Shown in pieces: positions 8,358 through 16,780 of a DNA stretch of 45,800 bases (the first letter of the stretch is position 1; each line of letters opens with the position of its first letter). The notes beneath the pieces are model-generated. The model had not been told where the DNA came from. It did not search any database and was given only the letters and a program-made list of their open reading frames with translations. Origin of the DNA: JBGAMH01 sp044222045 (GTDB lineage: Bacteria; Eisenbacteria; RBG-16-71-46); contig JBGAOB010000006.1 of assembly GCA_044222045.1 (NCBI GenBank), forward strand, positions 1 through 45,800. Reading direction: 5' to 3'. Made by a program: the position numbers and the translations under genes.

Positions 8358-9737
8358 TCAGTCGCCTTCCACGCGCAGCTCGCTCTTCTCCCAGTCGAAC
8401 GTGACGCGGCGCTTTTCCCACACCTCGGGGCCCAGCAGCGCGTCGCGGCGCATGCCGTGGCGCCACATCTCGTACGCGTCGAACGCGCCCGACCACGCGG
8501 TGAGCTTGTCGCACGCCACCGTGCCGATCATCGCGGCGTTCACGGTGGTCTGCGCCCACGCGTGGCCCTGCAGCACCGCGCCCGCGTTGCGCACCGCGCG
8601 GCTGATGCTGCCTGGCTTCACGCCGACCTCGTCGAGCACCGCCTGCGTCGCGCCCACGCCGCCGGGCAGGCCGGTGCCGAGCATCAGCTTCATCTTGCGG
8701 CCGCCGTTCAGCGTGCCCGTCACCATGAGCTCGGCCTCGCCCCACCACTCGAACGGCACGCGCGCGGCGGTCGACGGCGTGGCCAGCGCCACGCCGGGGC
8801 GGCTCAGTTCGAGCTGGCCCTTCTTCATGTCCATCACCACGCCGAAGCGGCGCAGCACGTTCACGCCGATCACGCCGCCCAGCTGCGGTGCCTGCGGGTT
8901 CACCGCGAGGCTGTACTTGCGCAGCGACGTCACGCCCGCGGGCACGGTGGCCAGCTTCATGCCGCCGATCTCGAGGTCGCGCAGCACGGCGGTGGTCGCG
9001 GCCACGTGCCCGCCGTTCCAGAACACGTTCCGCTGCGACGGCAGCGTGGGCAGCTTCAGCAATCGCGCGGTGGCGCCGTCGATCAGGCAGTCGGCGAGCC
9101 CCACGTCCACAGCCATCACCACGTCGCGGCCGTTCAGCTTCACGCGCACCAGCGGCACCGGCCACTGGCGCTGGAACGGCACGATCGCGCGTTCGGGGCC
9201 CGGCGCCAGCGTGAACGCCGCCTGCGCGGGCCCGCCCTCGGCGCCGGCGTTCGCGAGCGCTTCGGCGAGCGCGCCCATGCCGGTATCGCCCGCGTCCTCG
9301 CACAGCGTGCGTGCCCCCGCCCAGTCGCCGCGGCGCAGCTTCGCGAAGTAGAGATCCGCCGTCGCGCCCTCGGCGTTGCGGCCGGCCGCGAGCAGGCTCT
9401 CGGCCTGCGCCCCGCGGTTCGCGAACAGCGCCAGCTTGCCGAGTCCCGCGAGCGCGGCCGCGTCGTTCGGAGCGAACGCCAGCACGCGGCGGAACAGCAC
9501 CTCGGCCTCGGTCACGCGGCCCACGCGCAGCAGCGCCACGCCGAGCGTGTCGAGCGACGGCACGTGGTCGCCGCGTCCCGCCGTGTCGCGAAGCGCGGCG
9601 CGCAGCTCCATCTGCGCCTCGCGCCACGAAGCGTCGGGCTGCATCCAGTCGGCGCGCGCGGCGGGCGCCACGGCGAGGCACGCGATCAGCGCGGCCGGCA
9701 GCGCCAGGCGCCGCGCGCGGATGGGTCGAGCATCCAT
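8358..9737 (-). CDS. Secreted TPR plus tandem aspartyl-protease-like protein with altered catalytic motifs
   Basis: The 459-residue product has a signal peptide (about 1-29), a TPR-like helical region (about 60-165) and two retropepsin-like beta domains (about 185-315 and 325-459). Clan AA proteases need an Asp-Thr/Ser-Gly triad in each lobe. Lobe 1 here reads AVDVGLADCLID (D211-V-G). Lobe 2 reads LMLGTGLPGG, with Gly354 where LDTG would have Asp. One catalytic aspartate seems lost and the other triad is changed, so the protein may be a non-catalytic peptide-binding relative. It is the third gene of a minus-strand operon: its AAGGAG ribosome site lies just after, or within, the end of the amidohydrolase gene, with only 11 bases between the two genes. 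Confidence 0.75.
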   Translation of the reverse strand: MDARPIRARRLALPAALIACLAVAPAARADWMQPDASWREAQMELRAALRDTAGRGDHVPSLDTLGVALLRVGRVTEAEVLFRRVLAFAPNDAAALAGLGKLALFANRGAQAESLLAAGRNAEGATADLYFAKLRRGDWAGARTLCEDAGDTGMGALAEALANAGAEGGPAQAAFTLAPGPERAIVPFQRQWPVPLVRVKLNGRDVVMAVDVGLADCLIDGATARLLKLPTLPSQRNVFWNGGHVAATTAVLRDLEIGGMKLATVPAGVTSLRKYSLAVNPQAPQLGGVIGVNVLRRFGVVMDMKKGQLELSRPGVALATPSTAARVPFEWWGEAELMVTGTLNGGRKMKLMLGTGLPGGVGATQAVLDEVGVKPGSISRAVRNAGAVLQGHAWAQTTVNAAMIGTVACDKLTAWSGAFDAYEMWRHGMRRDALLGPEVWEKRRVTFDWEKSELRVEGD

Positions 9738-9748
9738 GCTCTTCTCCT

Positions 9749-10948
9749 TCACGAAGCGAGGAACTTCTTCGCGGTGCGCAGCAGGACCTCGGCGCCGATG
9801 CGCAGGCACTCCTCGTCCACGTCGAAGCGCGGATGGTGGTGGTCCCACGTCAGGCCGCGCGCGTCGTTGCGCGAGCCCACGGCGATGAACACGCCGGGCA
9901 CCGCCTCGAGGAACGCGGCGAAGTCCTCGCCGCCCATGGTGCGCACGTCGTGACGCACGTTCGCCTCGCCCACCACTTCGATCGCGGCCTCGCGCGCGAA
10001 GCGGCACATGGCCGCGTCGTTCACGGTGGGCTTGTTGCCGCGCAGGTACTCGATCTCGGCGCGGCAGCCCATCGCCTCGGCCACGCCGTGCACGATGCGC
10101 TCCACGTGCCCCGGCAGCGCCGACCACAGCGTGCGATCGAACGAGCGGATCGTGCCGTTCATCCACGCCGACGGCGGGATGATGTTGAACGCCGAGCCCG
10201 CGCGGATCTGCGTGACGCTGACCACCACTTGGAGGAACGGATCGGCATTGCGGCTGGCGATCGTCTGCAGCGCGGTCACGATGTGCGCGAGGCACACGAC
10301 CGGGTCCACCGAAAGGTGCGGCATCGCACCGTGCGCGCCCTTGCCGTGCACGGTGACGTTGAACTCGTCGACCGCCGCCATCCACGGCCCTTCGGTGACG
10401 CCGACCGTGCCGACGGCCAGGTCCTGCCACACGTGCAGGCCGAACGCGGCGTCGGGCCTCGGGCCCTCGAGCACGCCGTCCTTGATCATGGCCTCGGCGC
10501 CGCCGCGCGGGCCGCCGAACTCCTCGGCCGGCTGGAAGCACAGCCGCACGTCGCCCGCGAGGTCCTTCGCCTGCTCGTGCAGCCGCTGGCCCACGCCCAG
10601 CAGGATGCTCGTGTGGCAGTCGTGCCCGCACGCGTGCATGCGACCCGGGATCGTCGAGCGATACGGCGTGTCGTTCTCTTCCTGGATCGGCAGCGCGTCC
10701 ATGTCGGCGCGCAGCAGCACCGTGCGGCCAGGCCGGCCGCCCTTCACGGTGGCGAGCACGCCGGTGCGGCCCACGCCCGTGCGAGGCGAAAGGCCCAGCG
10801 CGCGCAGGCGCTCGGCGACCAGCCCCGACGTCCGCACTTCCTCGAAGCCCACTTCCGGGTGCTGGTGCAGGTCGCGCCGGGTGGCGATCAGCTGGTCCAC
10901 GATCGCGCCGGTGAACGACGGCGTCGCCACGCGCGCCGTGTCGCTCAC
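9749..10948 (-). CDS. M20D-family amidohydrolase (N-acyl-amino-acid or hippurate hydrolase type)
   Basis: The 399-residue metallo-amidohydrolase has a full set of family motifs: RRDLHQHPEVGFEE at about 24-37, RADMDALPI at 80-88, the metal cluster CGHDCH (C107, H109, H112), PAEEFGG (E142/E143), the dimerisation-domain loop GKGAHGAMPH, and MGGEDFAAFL near the C-terminus. The enzyme hydrolyses the amide bond of N-acylated or conjugated amino acids in the cytoplasm; there is no signal peptide. It begins at GTG 10948, whose first four bases GTGA overlap the TGA stop of pepD, so translation is coupled. It sits between pepD and the aspartyl-protease-like gene. The exact substrate cannot be read from sequence. 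Confidence 0.9.
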   Translation of the reverse strand: MSDTARVATPSFTGAIVDQLIATRRDLHQHPEVGFEEVRTSGLVAERLRALGLSPRTGVGRTGVLATVKGGRPGRTVLLRADMDALPIQEENDTPYRSTIPGRMHACGHDCHTSILLGVGQRLHEQAKDLAGDVRLCFQPAEEFGGPRGGAEAMIKDGVLEGPRPDAAFGLHVWQDLAVGTVGVTEGPWMAAVDEFNVTVHGKGAHGAMPHLSVDPVVCLAHIVTALQTIASRNADPFLQVVVSVTQIRAGSAFNIIPPSAWMNGTIRSFDRTLWSALPGHVERIVHGVAEAMGCRAEIEYLRGNKPTVNDAAMCRFAREAAIEVVGEANVRHDVRTMGGEDFAAFLEAVPGVFIAVGSRNDARGLTWDHHHPRFDVDEECLRIGAEVLLRTAKKFLAS

Positions 10949-12405
10949 GCGAGCTGCTCCAGCAGCGTGCCGAGCACGCGCCACACGCGATCCACCGACT
11001 CCACCCGCACGCGCTCGCGCGTGGAGTGCGGGCTCAGGATGTCGGGGCCCACCGAGATCGCCTGCACGCCCGGCTTGAGCGAGCAGATCACGCCGCACTC
11101 GAGGCCGGCGTGGATCGCGGTCACGTGCGGCTCGCCCTTGAGCGTGCGCCGGTACGCCTCGCGGTACGCGCCCACCAGAGGCGCGTCGGGAGCCGGCGGC
11201 CACGGCGGGTAGCCGTTCGCCTCGGCCACGCGGAAGCCGCGCGATTCGGCGAGCGCCGTGATGCGCCGGGTCCACGCTTCGAGCGAAGGGCCCGAGCTGC
11301 TGCGCGTGCTCTGCACGATCGACAGCTCCGCGTCGCCGCTCTCCACCAGCGCCGGCGTGGACGACGTCTCCACCAGGTGCGCGATCGAGCGGCTCATCTC
11401 CACCACGCCCGCCGGCACGTCCAGCAGCAGGCCCTGGAACGCCTGCTGGTCCACCGGCGTCAGCGCGCGGCGGTCGGGCGCGCGCAGCGCCTCCACGGCG
11501 ATGCGGCCCGGCGCGTCGCGGCCCACGCGCTCGTCCTTGAACACGGCGCGGAACGTCTCCACCGCGGCGCGCAGCCGCGGCGCCTGCGCCGGCGTGATCC
11601 ACACCACCGCGTCCGAAACGGAAGGGATCACGTTGCGCGCCGTGCCGCCGTTGAGCGCGCCCAGCCGGAACGTCACGCCGCTCGACGCCAGGTGCGCGAG
11701 CAGGCGCGCCATCCAGCGGTTCGCGTTCGCCAGGTGCAGGTGGATCTCGGCGCCCGAGTGCCCGCCGGCCAGCTTGTCGATGCGCAGCCCGAACGCCTTC
11801 CAACCCGCGGGCGGCTTGCTCCAGCGCACCTCGCGCACGAGCTTCATCGTGCGGCCGCCGGCGCAGCCCACGTACAGCAGGTGCTCTTCCTCGCTGTCGA
11901 GGTTGATCAGCAGTTCGCCCGCCACGATCTTCGGATCGAGCGCGCTCGCGCCCACGAGGCCGCGCTCTTCGTCGGTGGTGAGCAGCACTTCGAGCGGGCC
12001 GTGCGTGATCGTGCGGCTCTCGGCCGCCGCCATCGCCATGGCCACGCCGATGCCGTTGTCGGCGCCGAGCGTGGTGCCCGTGGCCCACAGCCACTCGCCC
12101 ACGATGCGCGGCTTGATCGGGTCCTTCGTGAAGTCGTGGCGGCTGCTCGGCTCCTTCACGCACACCATGTCGAGGTGCGCCTGCAGCGTCACGCGCGGCG
12201 AGCGCTCGTGGCCGGGCGACGCGGGCACGCGGATGCTGATGTTGCCCGCCTTGTCGGACTTCGTTTCGAAGCCGTTCGTGGCGGCCCAGGCGAGCGCGAA
12301 CTCGCGGGCGCGCTCTTCGCCGCCCGAAGGGCGCGGAATCGCGCAGAGGTCGAGGAAATGACGCCACACGGGGTGGCGCTGCAACGAGGCGATCGTGGCC
12401 GGCAT
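10945..12405 (-). CDS. pepD: Aminoacyl-histidine dipeptidase (Xaa-His dipeptidase, M20C)
   Basis: The 486-residue cytosolic dipeptidase of the M20C/carnosinase-like family cleaves dipeptides, including Xaa-His. The opening HPVWRHFLDLCAIPRPSGGEER is typical. Metal-site residues are visible: H77-x-D79 (QAHLDMV), D116 (GADNGIG), the catalytic and bridging glutamates in TTDEERG (E146/E147), a later aspartate in LINLDSEEE, and a C-terminal H460 (SPHSTRERV). The length matches the family (about 480-490). AGGAG eight bases before ATG 12405 supports the start. It is the first gene of the peptidase operon and overlaps the M20D gene by four bases, consistent with stepwise breakdown of peptides and conjugated amino acids. 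Confidence 0.93.
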   Translation of the reverse strand: MPATIASLQRHPVWRHFLDLCAIPRPSGGEERAREFALAWAATNGFETKSDKAGNISIRVPASPGHERSPRVTLQAHLDMVCVKEPSSRHDFTKDPIKPRIVGEWLWATGTTLGADNGIGVAMAMAAAESRTITHGPLEVLLTTDEERGLVGASALDPKIVAGELLINLDSEEEHLLYVGCAGGRTMKLVREVRWSKPPAGWKAFGLRIDKLAGGHSGAEIHLHLANANRWMARLLAHLASSGVTFRLGALNGGTARNVIPSVSDAVVWITPAQAPRLRAAVETFRAVFKDERVGRDAPGRIAVEALRAPDRRALTPVDQQAFQGLLLDVPAGVVEMSRSIAHLVETSSTPALVESGDAELSIVQSTRSSSGPSLEAWTRRITALAESRGFRVAEANGYPPWPPAPDAPLVGAYREAYRRTLKGEPHVTAIHAGLECGVICSLKPGVQAISVGPDILSPHSTRERVRVESVDRVWRVLGTLLEQLA

Positions 12406-12564
12406 GTCGGGCTCCTGGATGGGGAGGAGAACCCGGGCAGAGTCGCCCCGCGCGCGGCGGGCGTCAACGCGGGAGCGGGGGTCGGGCGGCGCCGCGCGCG
12501 GGCTCGGCGCGCCCGGCCCGGAGTGCCCGGCCCGGCTGGCCCTCCGGCCCGCGCCCCCGACGCA

Positions 12565-12596
12565 CGAAGGCCCCGGGCTTTCGCCCGGGGCCTTCG
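12565..12596. terminator. Hairpin terminator downstream of OmpA gene 1
   Basis: A 14-bp perfect stem (12565-12578 with 12583-12596) closes on a TTTC loop. It lies between the stop of the minus-strand OmpA gene and the start of pepD, so it most likely terminates the OmpA transcript. The arms carry the CGAAGGCCCCGG sequence also seen at the 45725 terminator. Confidence 0.8.
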
Positions 12597-12618
12597 CCGG
12601 TCACTGCCGAGCGGGCGA

Positions 12619-14082
12619 CTACTTCTGCAGCATCTTGCGCCGCTCGACTTCCTTCTTGAGCACGTCCTTGTTGAGCACCACGAACTCGACGCGGCGGTTC
12701 TTCGCCATGTTGAGCGGGTTGTTGTTCGGCGCGATGGGCTTGGCCTCGCCGTAGCCCCGGGCCGTCATCTGGCTCGCCTGGATGTCGCTGAAGTGCTCGA
12801 GCAGGTAGCTGCGCACCGCGTTCGCGCGGGCCTCGGACAGCTTCTGGTTCGCCGCCGTGGCGCCCCGCGAGTCCGTGTGGCCGCCCACTTCCACCTGCAG
12901 CTGGGGCCACTTGCGCAGGATCGAGCCGACCTCGTCGAGGATCGGGAAGCTCTCCGGCAGGATGTCCGACTTGCCGGTCTCGAAGTTCACGCCCTGCAGG
13001 CGGATCATGCCCGTGTCCAGCAGCTGCGTTTCCTTCTCGGTCACTTCGATCGGGCAGCCGTCGGCGTCCACCTTGAGGCCGGCCGCCGTGTTCGGGCACT
13101 TGTCGAGCCCGTCCGGCACGCCGTCGCCGTCGGTGTCCTTCGGGCAGCCGCTGGCGTCGACCGTGGCGCCCTTCGGCGTGTTCGCGCACTGGTCCAGGCC
13201 GTCCAGCACGCCGTCGCCGTCGGAGTCCATCGTGCAGCCCCTGGCGTCCACCGTCGCGCCCTTGGGCGAATCGGGGCACTGGTCGAGGCCGTCGAGCACG
13301 CCGTCACCGTCGGTGTCCTTCGGGCAGCCCCTGGCGTCCACCGTGGCGCCCTTGGGCGTGTCGGGGCACGTGTCGAGGCCGTCGTACACGCCGTCGCCGT
13401 CGGAATCGAGCGGGCAGCCGTTCACGTCCACCTTGGCGCCGGCCGGCGTGTCGGGGCACTTGTCCTTCTTGTCCACCACGCCGTCACCGTCGGTGTCCTT
13501 CGGGGTGCCGCCCATCGCGAACGTCAGGCCGGCCAGGTACTGCTGGTCCGCCTTGTGCGCCTGGCCCCAGTTCTTCTGCGGCAGATTCAGCACGTTGCGC
13601 GCTTCCAGGCGCAGCCCGACCTTGTCGGCGAGCCAGCTGTTCCAGCCCACCGCCTGTTCGAACGTGCCGTAGTGCACTTCGTCGATGTCGAACGGGTAGT
13701 CGGAGGTGGACCGGCGCGAGTACCCGCCGCCGAGCGCGAAGTACGGAGCGCCCACCTTCCAGCGCACGGGCGTGTACAGCAGGCTGCCGCCCAGGTTCAG
13801 CGCGGTCACCTGCTTGTCGGTGGAGTCTTCCTTGGGCGCCGACCACAGGCCGGAGAGCTCGAGGCCCCACCACTCGTTCATGTTCAGGCCCAGGCGAGCG
13901 CCGGCGGCGAACTGGTCCTGTTCGGCCTTGATCGGATAGTGGAGCCGGTCCGAGAACTGCTCCCATCCGGCGACCGGCGTGAAGGTCCAGTAGCGGCCCT
14001 CCGGCGCGGCGCTCGCGCCGCGAGGGGCCGCGGCGAACAGGGTGGAAAGCAGCAACAGTCCCAACAGCATCCGAGAGCGCAT
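12619..14082 (-). CDS. OmpA-family outer membrane protein with five TSP3 calcium repeats (paralog 1)
   Basis: The 487-residue protein has a signal peptide (about 1-25), a beta-barrel-like domain (about 28-195), five 30-residue thrombospondin type 3 repeats (196-345; D-D/S-DGDGV-D-D-C-P-GC), and an OmpA C-terminal peptidoglycan-binding domain (about 350-487). The OmpA domain shows VNFETGKSDILPES, VGGHTDSRG, LSEARANAVRSYL and NRRVEFVV. The TSP3 aspartates should bind Ca2+ and the paired cysteines may form disulfides, giving a rigid linker. It probably anchors the outer membrane to peptidoglycan. A near-perfect AGGAGGTG ribosome site before ATG 14082 suggests high expression. A paralog lies at 24443-25948. 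It is divergent from the ABC exporter operon. Confidence 0.92.
   Translation of the reverse strand: MRSRMLLGLLLLSTLFAAAPRGASAAPEGRYWTFTPVAGWEQFSDRLHYPIKAEQDQFAAGARLGLNMNEWWGLELSGLWSAPKEDSTDKQVTALNLGGSLLYTPVRWKVGAPYFALGGGYSRRSTSDYPFDIDEVHYGTFEQAVGWNSWLADKVGLRLEARNVLNLPQKNWGQAHKADQQYLAGLTFAMGGTPKDTDGDGVVDKKDKCPDTPAGAKVDVNGCPLDSDGDGVYDGLDTCPDTPKGATVDARGCPKDTDGDGVLDGLDQCPDSPKGATVDARGCTMDSDGDGVLDGLDQCANTPKGATVDASGCPKDTDGDGVPDGLDKCPNTAAGLKVDADGCPIEVTEKETQLLDTGMIRLQGVNFETGKSDILPESFPILDEVGSILRKWPQLQVEVGGHTDSRGATAANQKLSEARANAVRSYLLEHFSDIQASQMTARGYGEAKPIAPNNNPLNMAKNRRVEFVVLNKDVLKKEVERRKMLQK
13048..13497 (-). repeat. Five tandem 90-bp repeats encoding TSP3 units
   Basis: Five uninterrupted 90-base units encode 30 residues each inside OmpA paralog 1. 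They are similar enough at DNA level (recurring GTCACCGTCGGTGTCCTT-like blocks on the + strand) to allow copy-number change by slippage. This is coding, not a satellite. Confidence 0.85.
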
Positions 14083-14331
14083 GGGCGGCACCTCCTGTGG
14101 CCTACGTGCGGGGTTCGGGGGGGAGAGATCGTCCGTCGGGGGGCACGATAGGCCCCACCCTCCACCCCGGCAAGGGAACCGCCCCCGCATCCGCACCGTT
14201 CATCCGGCCCGATCGACCGTCCGGCGGCACCGTCTGGGCGCGTCCGGTTCGCTGTCGTGCAATGCCCCCGGTCGCGGCGAAGGCCGCGCCCCGCGGATCC
14301 ACGGTGGACACGCGGAACGGCGGAGGGCGTC
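14083..14331. promoter_or_regulatory. Divergent promoter region with an imperfect direct repeat
   Basis: This region separates the divergent OmpA gene and the ABC exporter operon, so it should carry both promoters. Two similar segments, 14127-14150 and 14211-14233 (GATCG-CCGTC-GGC/GGG-GCAC), lie 84 bases apart and could be paired binding sites. No confident -35/-10 boxes were found. Confidence 0.3.
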
Positions 14332-15252
14332 ATGGCGGTGCTTCGGATCGAAGACGCGCACAAGGCCTTCGGAGCCACGGCGGCGCTGCGCGGCCTGTCG
14401 CTGGAGCTGCGCTCCGGCGAGACGCTGGCGCTGCTGGGCCCGAACGGCGCCGGTAAGACCACGCTGATCCGCGCCATCGCCGGGCGGGTGAAGCTCGATC
14501 GCGGCCGGATCGTGATGGGCGAGCGGGAACTCGTTCCCGGCGGCCCGCGCGAGTCGCTCGGCGTGGTGCCGCAGGAGATCGCGCTCTACCCGCTGCTCAC
14601 CGCGCGCGAGAACCTGCGCGTGTTCGGGGAGCTGCACGGCCTTTCGGGCGAGGCGCTCGCCCGCCGCGTGGACCGGGCGCTCGACTGGATCGCGCTCGAC
14701 GGGCGCGCGAACGAGCCGATCGCCGGCTTCTCGGGCGGCATGAAGCGGCGGCTCAACATCGCCTGTGGCGTGCTGCACGAGCCGCGCGTGGTGCTGCTGG
14801 ACGAGCCCACCGTGGGCGTCGATCCGCAGAGCCGCGAGCGCATCTGGGAGATGCTCGCCACGCTCGTGGACCGCGGCGCGTCGCTGCTGGTGACCACGCA
14901 CATGCTGGAGGAGGCCGAAGCGCGCTGCTCGCGCGTGACGGTGATCGACCACGGCGTCGGACTGGCCAGCGGCACGCTGCCCGAGCTGGTGGTGCACGCC
15001 GGGCTCGCCGGCCGGCGCGTGCGCGTGGCGCTGGAACGCCCGCTCGCCGCGACCGCCGCGGTGCCCGCCGGGTTCGCGCGGTCCGACGACGGCGCCGAGC
15101 TGTCGGCCGGCATCGGCGACGTAGCCGCGGAGCTGCCCGCGCTGCTCGCCGCGTTGCAGCGCTCGGGGCTGGGCGTGCGCGACCTGGACGTGCGCGGCGC
15201 CGACCTGCAGGCCGTGTTCCTGGCACTCACCGGAAAGGAGCTGCGCGAATGA
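14332..15252 (+). CDS. ABC transporter ATP-binding protein (ABC-2 / DrrA type)
   Basis: The 306-residue ATPase has a complete catalytic set: Walker A GPNGAGKTT (from residue 36), Q-loop Q81, signature FSGGMKRR (133-140), Walker B VVLLDEPT (153-160) and switch histidine H190 (LVTTHMLEEAE). About 80 C-terminal residues after the ATPase core resemble the extra domain of DrrA/CcmA-type exporters. It powers the permease encoded next; the two genes overlap by four bases (ATGA, 15249-15252). GGAGGG upstream supports ATG 14332 rather than an in-frame ATG at 14257. The substrate is unknown; drugs, lipids or polysaccharide precursors are possible. Confidence 0.92.
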   Translation: MAVLRIEDAHKAFGATAALRGLSLELRSGETLALLGPNGAGKTTLIRAIAGRVKLDRGRIVMGERELVPGGPRESLGVVPQEIALYPLLTARENLRVFGELHGLSGEALARRVDRALDWIALDGRANEPIAGFSGGMKRRLNIACGVLHEPRVVLLDEPTVGVDPQSRERIWEMLATLVDRGASLLVTTHMLEEAEARCSRVTVIDHGVGLASGTLPELVVHAGLAGRRVRVALERPLAATAAVPAGFARSDDGAELSAGIGDVAAELPALLAALQRSGLGVRDLDVRGADLQAVFLALTGKELRE

Positions 15253-16439
15253 TCGGCACCCTGCTGCGCGTCTCGTTCACGAACCTGCGCCGCGATCGGC
15301 CGGTGCAGATGATGGCGTTCGCGATCCCGATCGTGTTCTTCTCGATCTTCGCGCTCATCTTCGGCGGCCGCGGCGGCGGCGGCGGGATGTCGGCCGTGGA
15401 CGTGGCGGTGGTGGACGAAGCGCACACCGCGCGCAGCGCCGCGCTGCTGAAAGCACTGCAGGCCGACACGTCGCTGAACGTGATCACCGACGCCGTGCCC
15501 GCCGGCGCGAAGCCCGGTGCGCCGAAGGCGGCGCTCGACCGGGCGCGGGCGGAGGCGCTGGTGCGCGCGGGCGAGGTGCCCGTGGCGCTGGTGCTGCCCG
15601 CGGGCCTCGACACGTCGCTCGCGCGCTTCGACGGCGGCGGCCGCGCGCTGCCCATGCTGGTGGATCCGTCGAATCCCATGGCGTCGGCGATGGTGACGGG
15701 ACTGCTGCAGCGTGCCGCGCTGCGCGTGCTCGAGGGCGAGCTGCCCGAGTACCTGCGCGGCGCGGGCGGCCTGCAGCTGAGCGAACGGCTGCCCGCGCGC
15801 ACGGAGCGCATCGACGTGGTGGGCGAGAAGCGCGGCAACGGCATGATCGCGTTCTACGCCGCCGGCATCGCCGTGATGTTCCTGTTGTTCTCGGCGAACG
15901 GAGCGGCCGGGGCGCTGCTGGACGAGACCGACAGCGGCACGCTGGAGCGCGTGCTGTCGTCCCGCGTGGGCATGGGCACGCTGCTGGGCGCGAAGTGGCT
16001 CTACATCACGCTGATGGGCATCCTGCAGATCGTGGTGATGTTCACGTGGGGCATGCTGGTGTTCCGCCTCCCGCTGCTGTCGCACCTGCCCGGCTTCGCG
16101 GTGGTCACCGTGTTCACGGCCGGCACCGCGGCCGCGTTCGCGTTGATGCTGGCCTCGAGCTGCCGCACGCGTGCACAGCTGCAGGGGCTCTCCACGCTCG
16201 TGGTGCTGTCGCTGTCGGCGATCGGCGGCAGCATGTTCCCGCGCTTCCTGATGCCCGAGTTCATGCAGAAGATCTCGTTCGTGGGCTTCAACGCGTGGGC
16301 GCTCGAGGCCTACCTCGACGTGTTCTGGCGCGAGGCTCCGCTGATGCAGCTGTTGCCGCGGCTCGGCGCGCTGGCGGCGTTCGCGATCGTGTTCACGCTG
16401 ATCGCGCGGCGGCTGGCGAGGCGGTGGGAATCGGCCTGA
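15249..16439 (+). CDS. ABC-2 type exporter permease
   Basis: The 396-residue permease has the ABC2_membrane_3 layout: an N-terminal membrane helix (QMMAFAIPIVFFSIFALIFGG, about 18-38), a large extracytoplasmic loop (about 45-195) and a cluster of hydrophobic helices from about 200 to 387. The last of these (LAAFAIVFTLIARRLARRW) ends the protein. It starts inside the stop codon of the ATPase gene, which indicates translational coupling and a one-to-one complex. No accessory membrane-fusion or outer-membrane exporter genes adjoin it. Confidence 0.88.
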   Translation: MIGTLLRVSFTNLRRDRPVQMMAFAIPIVFFSIFALIFGGRGGGGGMSAVDVAVVDEAHTARSAALLKALQADTSLNVITDAVPAGAKPGAPKAALDRARAEALVRAGEVPVALVLPAGLDTSLARFDGGGRALPMLVDPSNPMASAMVTGLLQRAALRVLEGELPEYLRGAGGLQLSERLPARTERIDVVGEKRGNGMIAFYAAGIAVMFLLFSANGAAGALLDETDSGTLERVLSSRVGMGTLLGAKWLYITLMGILQIVVMFTWGMLVFRLPLLSHLPGFAVVTVFTAGTAAAFALMLASSCRTRAQLQGLSTLVVLSLSAIGGSMFPRFLMPEFMQKISFVGFNAWALEAYLDVFWREAPLMQLLPRLGALAAFAIVFTLIARRLARRWESA

Positions 16440-16780
16440 GGGTCCGCGCGAACCACACACGCGTTTCATTCCGGCTCCGCCCTCGCGATGCAAAGCGGCA
16501 TGCGTCGCGGGGGCGGAGTCGTTCGTATCGCGGGACGCACAGGCTTCACGCGACGCCGGCGGCGCACGACTCGCGGCATGCCGTAACGCGCGCCCGGCGC
16601 TCGACTCCCGCCGGCGAACCGCGAGCGAATTCCATTGGCCCCGCATGAAACCGTTTCCATCATGGAGCCAGGAGCCTCTCGACACGACCTCCACCGTGAT
16701 CGCGGCACGCGTTCACGTCCGCGGGATCGGAGCGTCGTGAACCCCCGACCACGAGCGCTGCCGCTCGGGAGGAAGACATC
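16440..16780. other. Upstream region of the giant NHL/SGNH gene
   Basis: There is no gene-like frame with a ribosome site. It is locally less GC-rich at about 16625-16680 (AATTCCATTGG, ATGAAACCGTTTCCATCATGG), as expected of a promoter zone, and it contains the LacI-type palindrome described separately. The ribosome site GGGAGGAAG ends just before ATG 16781. Confidence 0.5.
16646..16659. promoter_or_regulatory. Candidate LacI-family operator
   Basis: The 14 bases TGAAACCGTTTCCA match the generic LacI/GalR-family operator consensus TGnAAnCGnTTnCA at every fixed position, with the central CG. The core GAAACCGTTTC is palindromic around its central base. The site lies 121 bases upstream of the giant NHL/SGNH gene. 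No LacI-type regulator is encoded in the window. Confidence 0.5.

Noticed and set aside
12857..13672. Regular 90-base repeats that could look like a CRISPR or satellite array
   Set aside because: The period is contiguous with no unique spacers, and it translates cleanly into TSP3 calcium-binding units in the OmpA gene.
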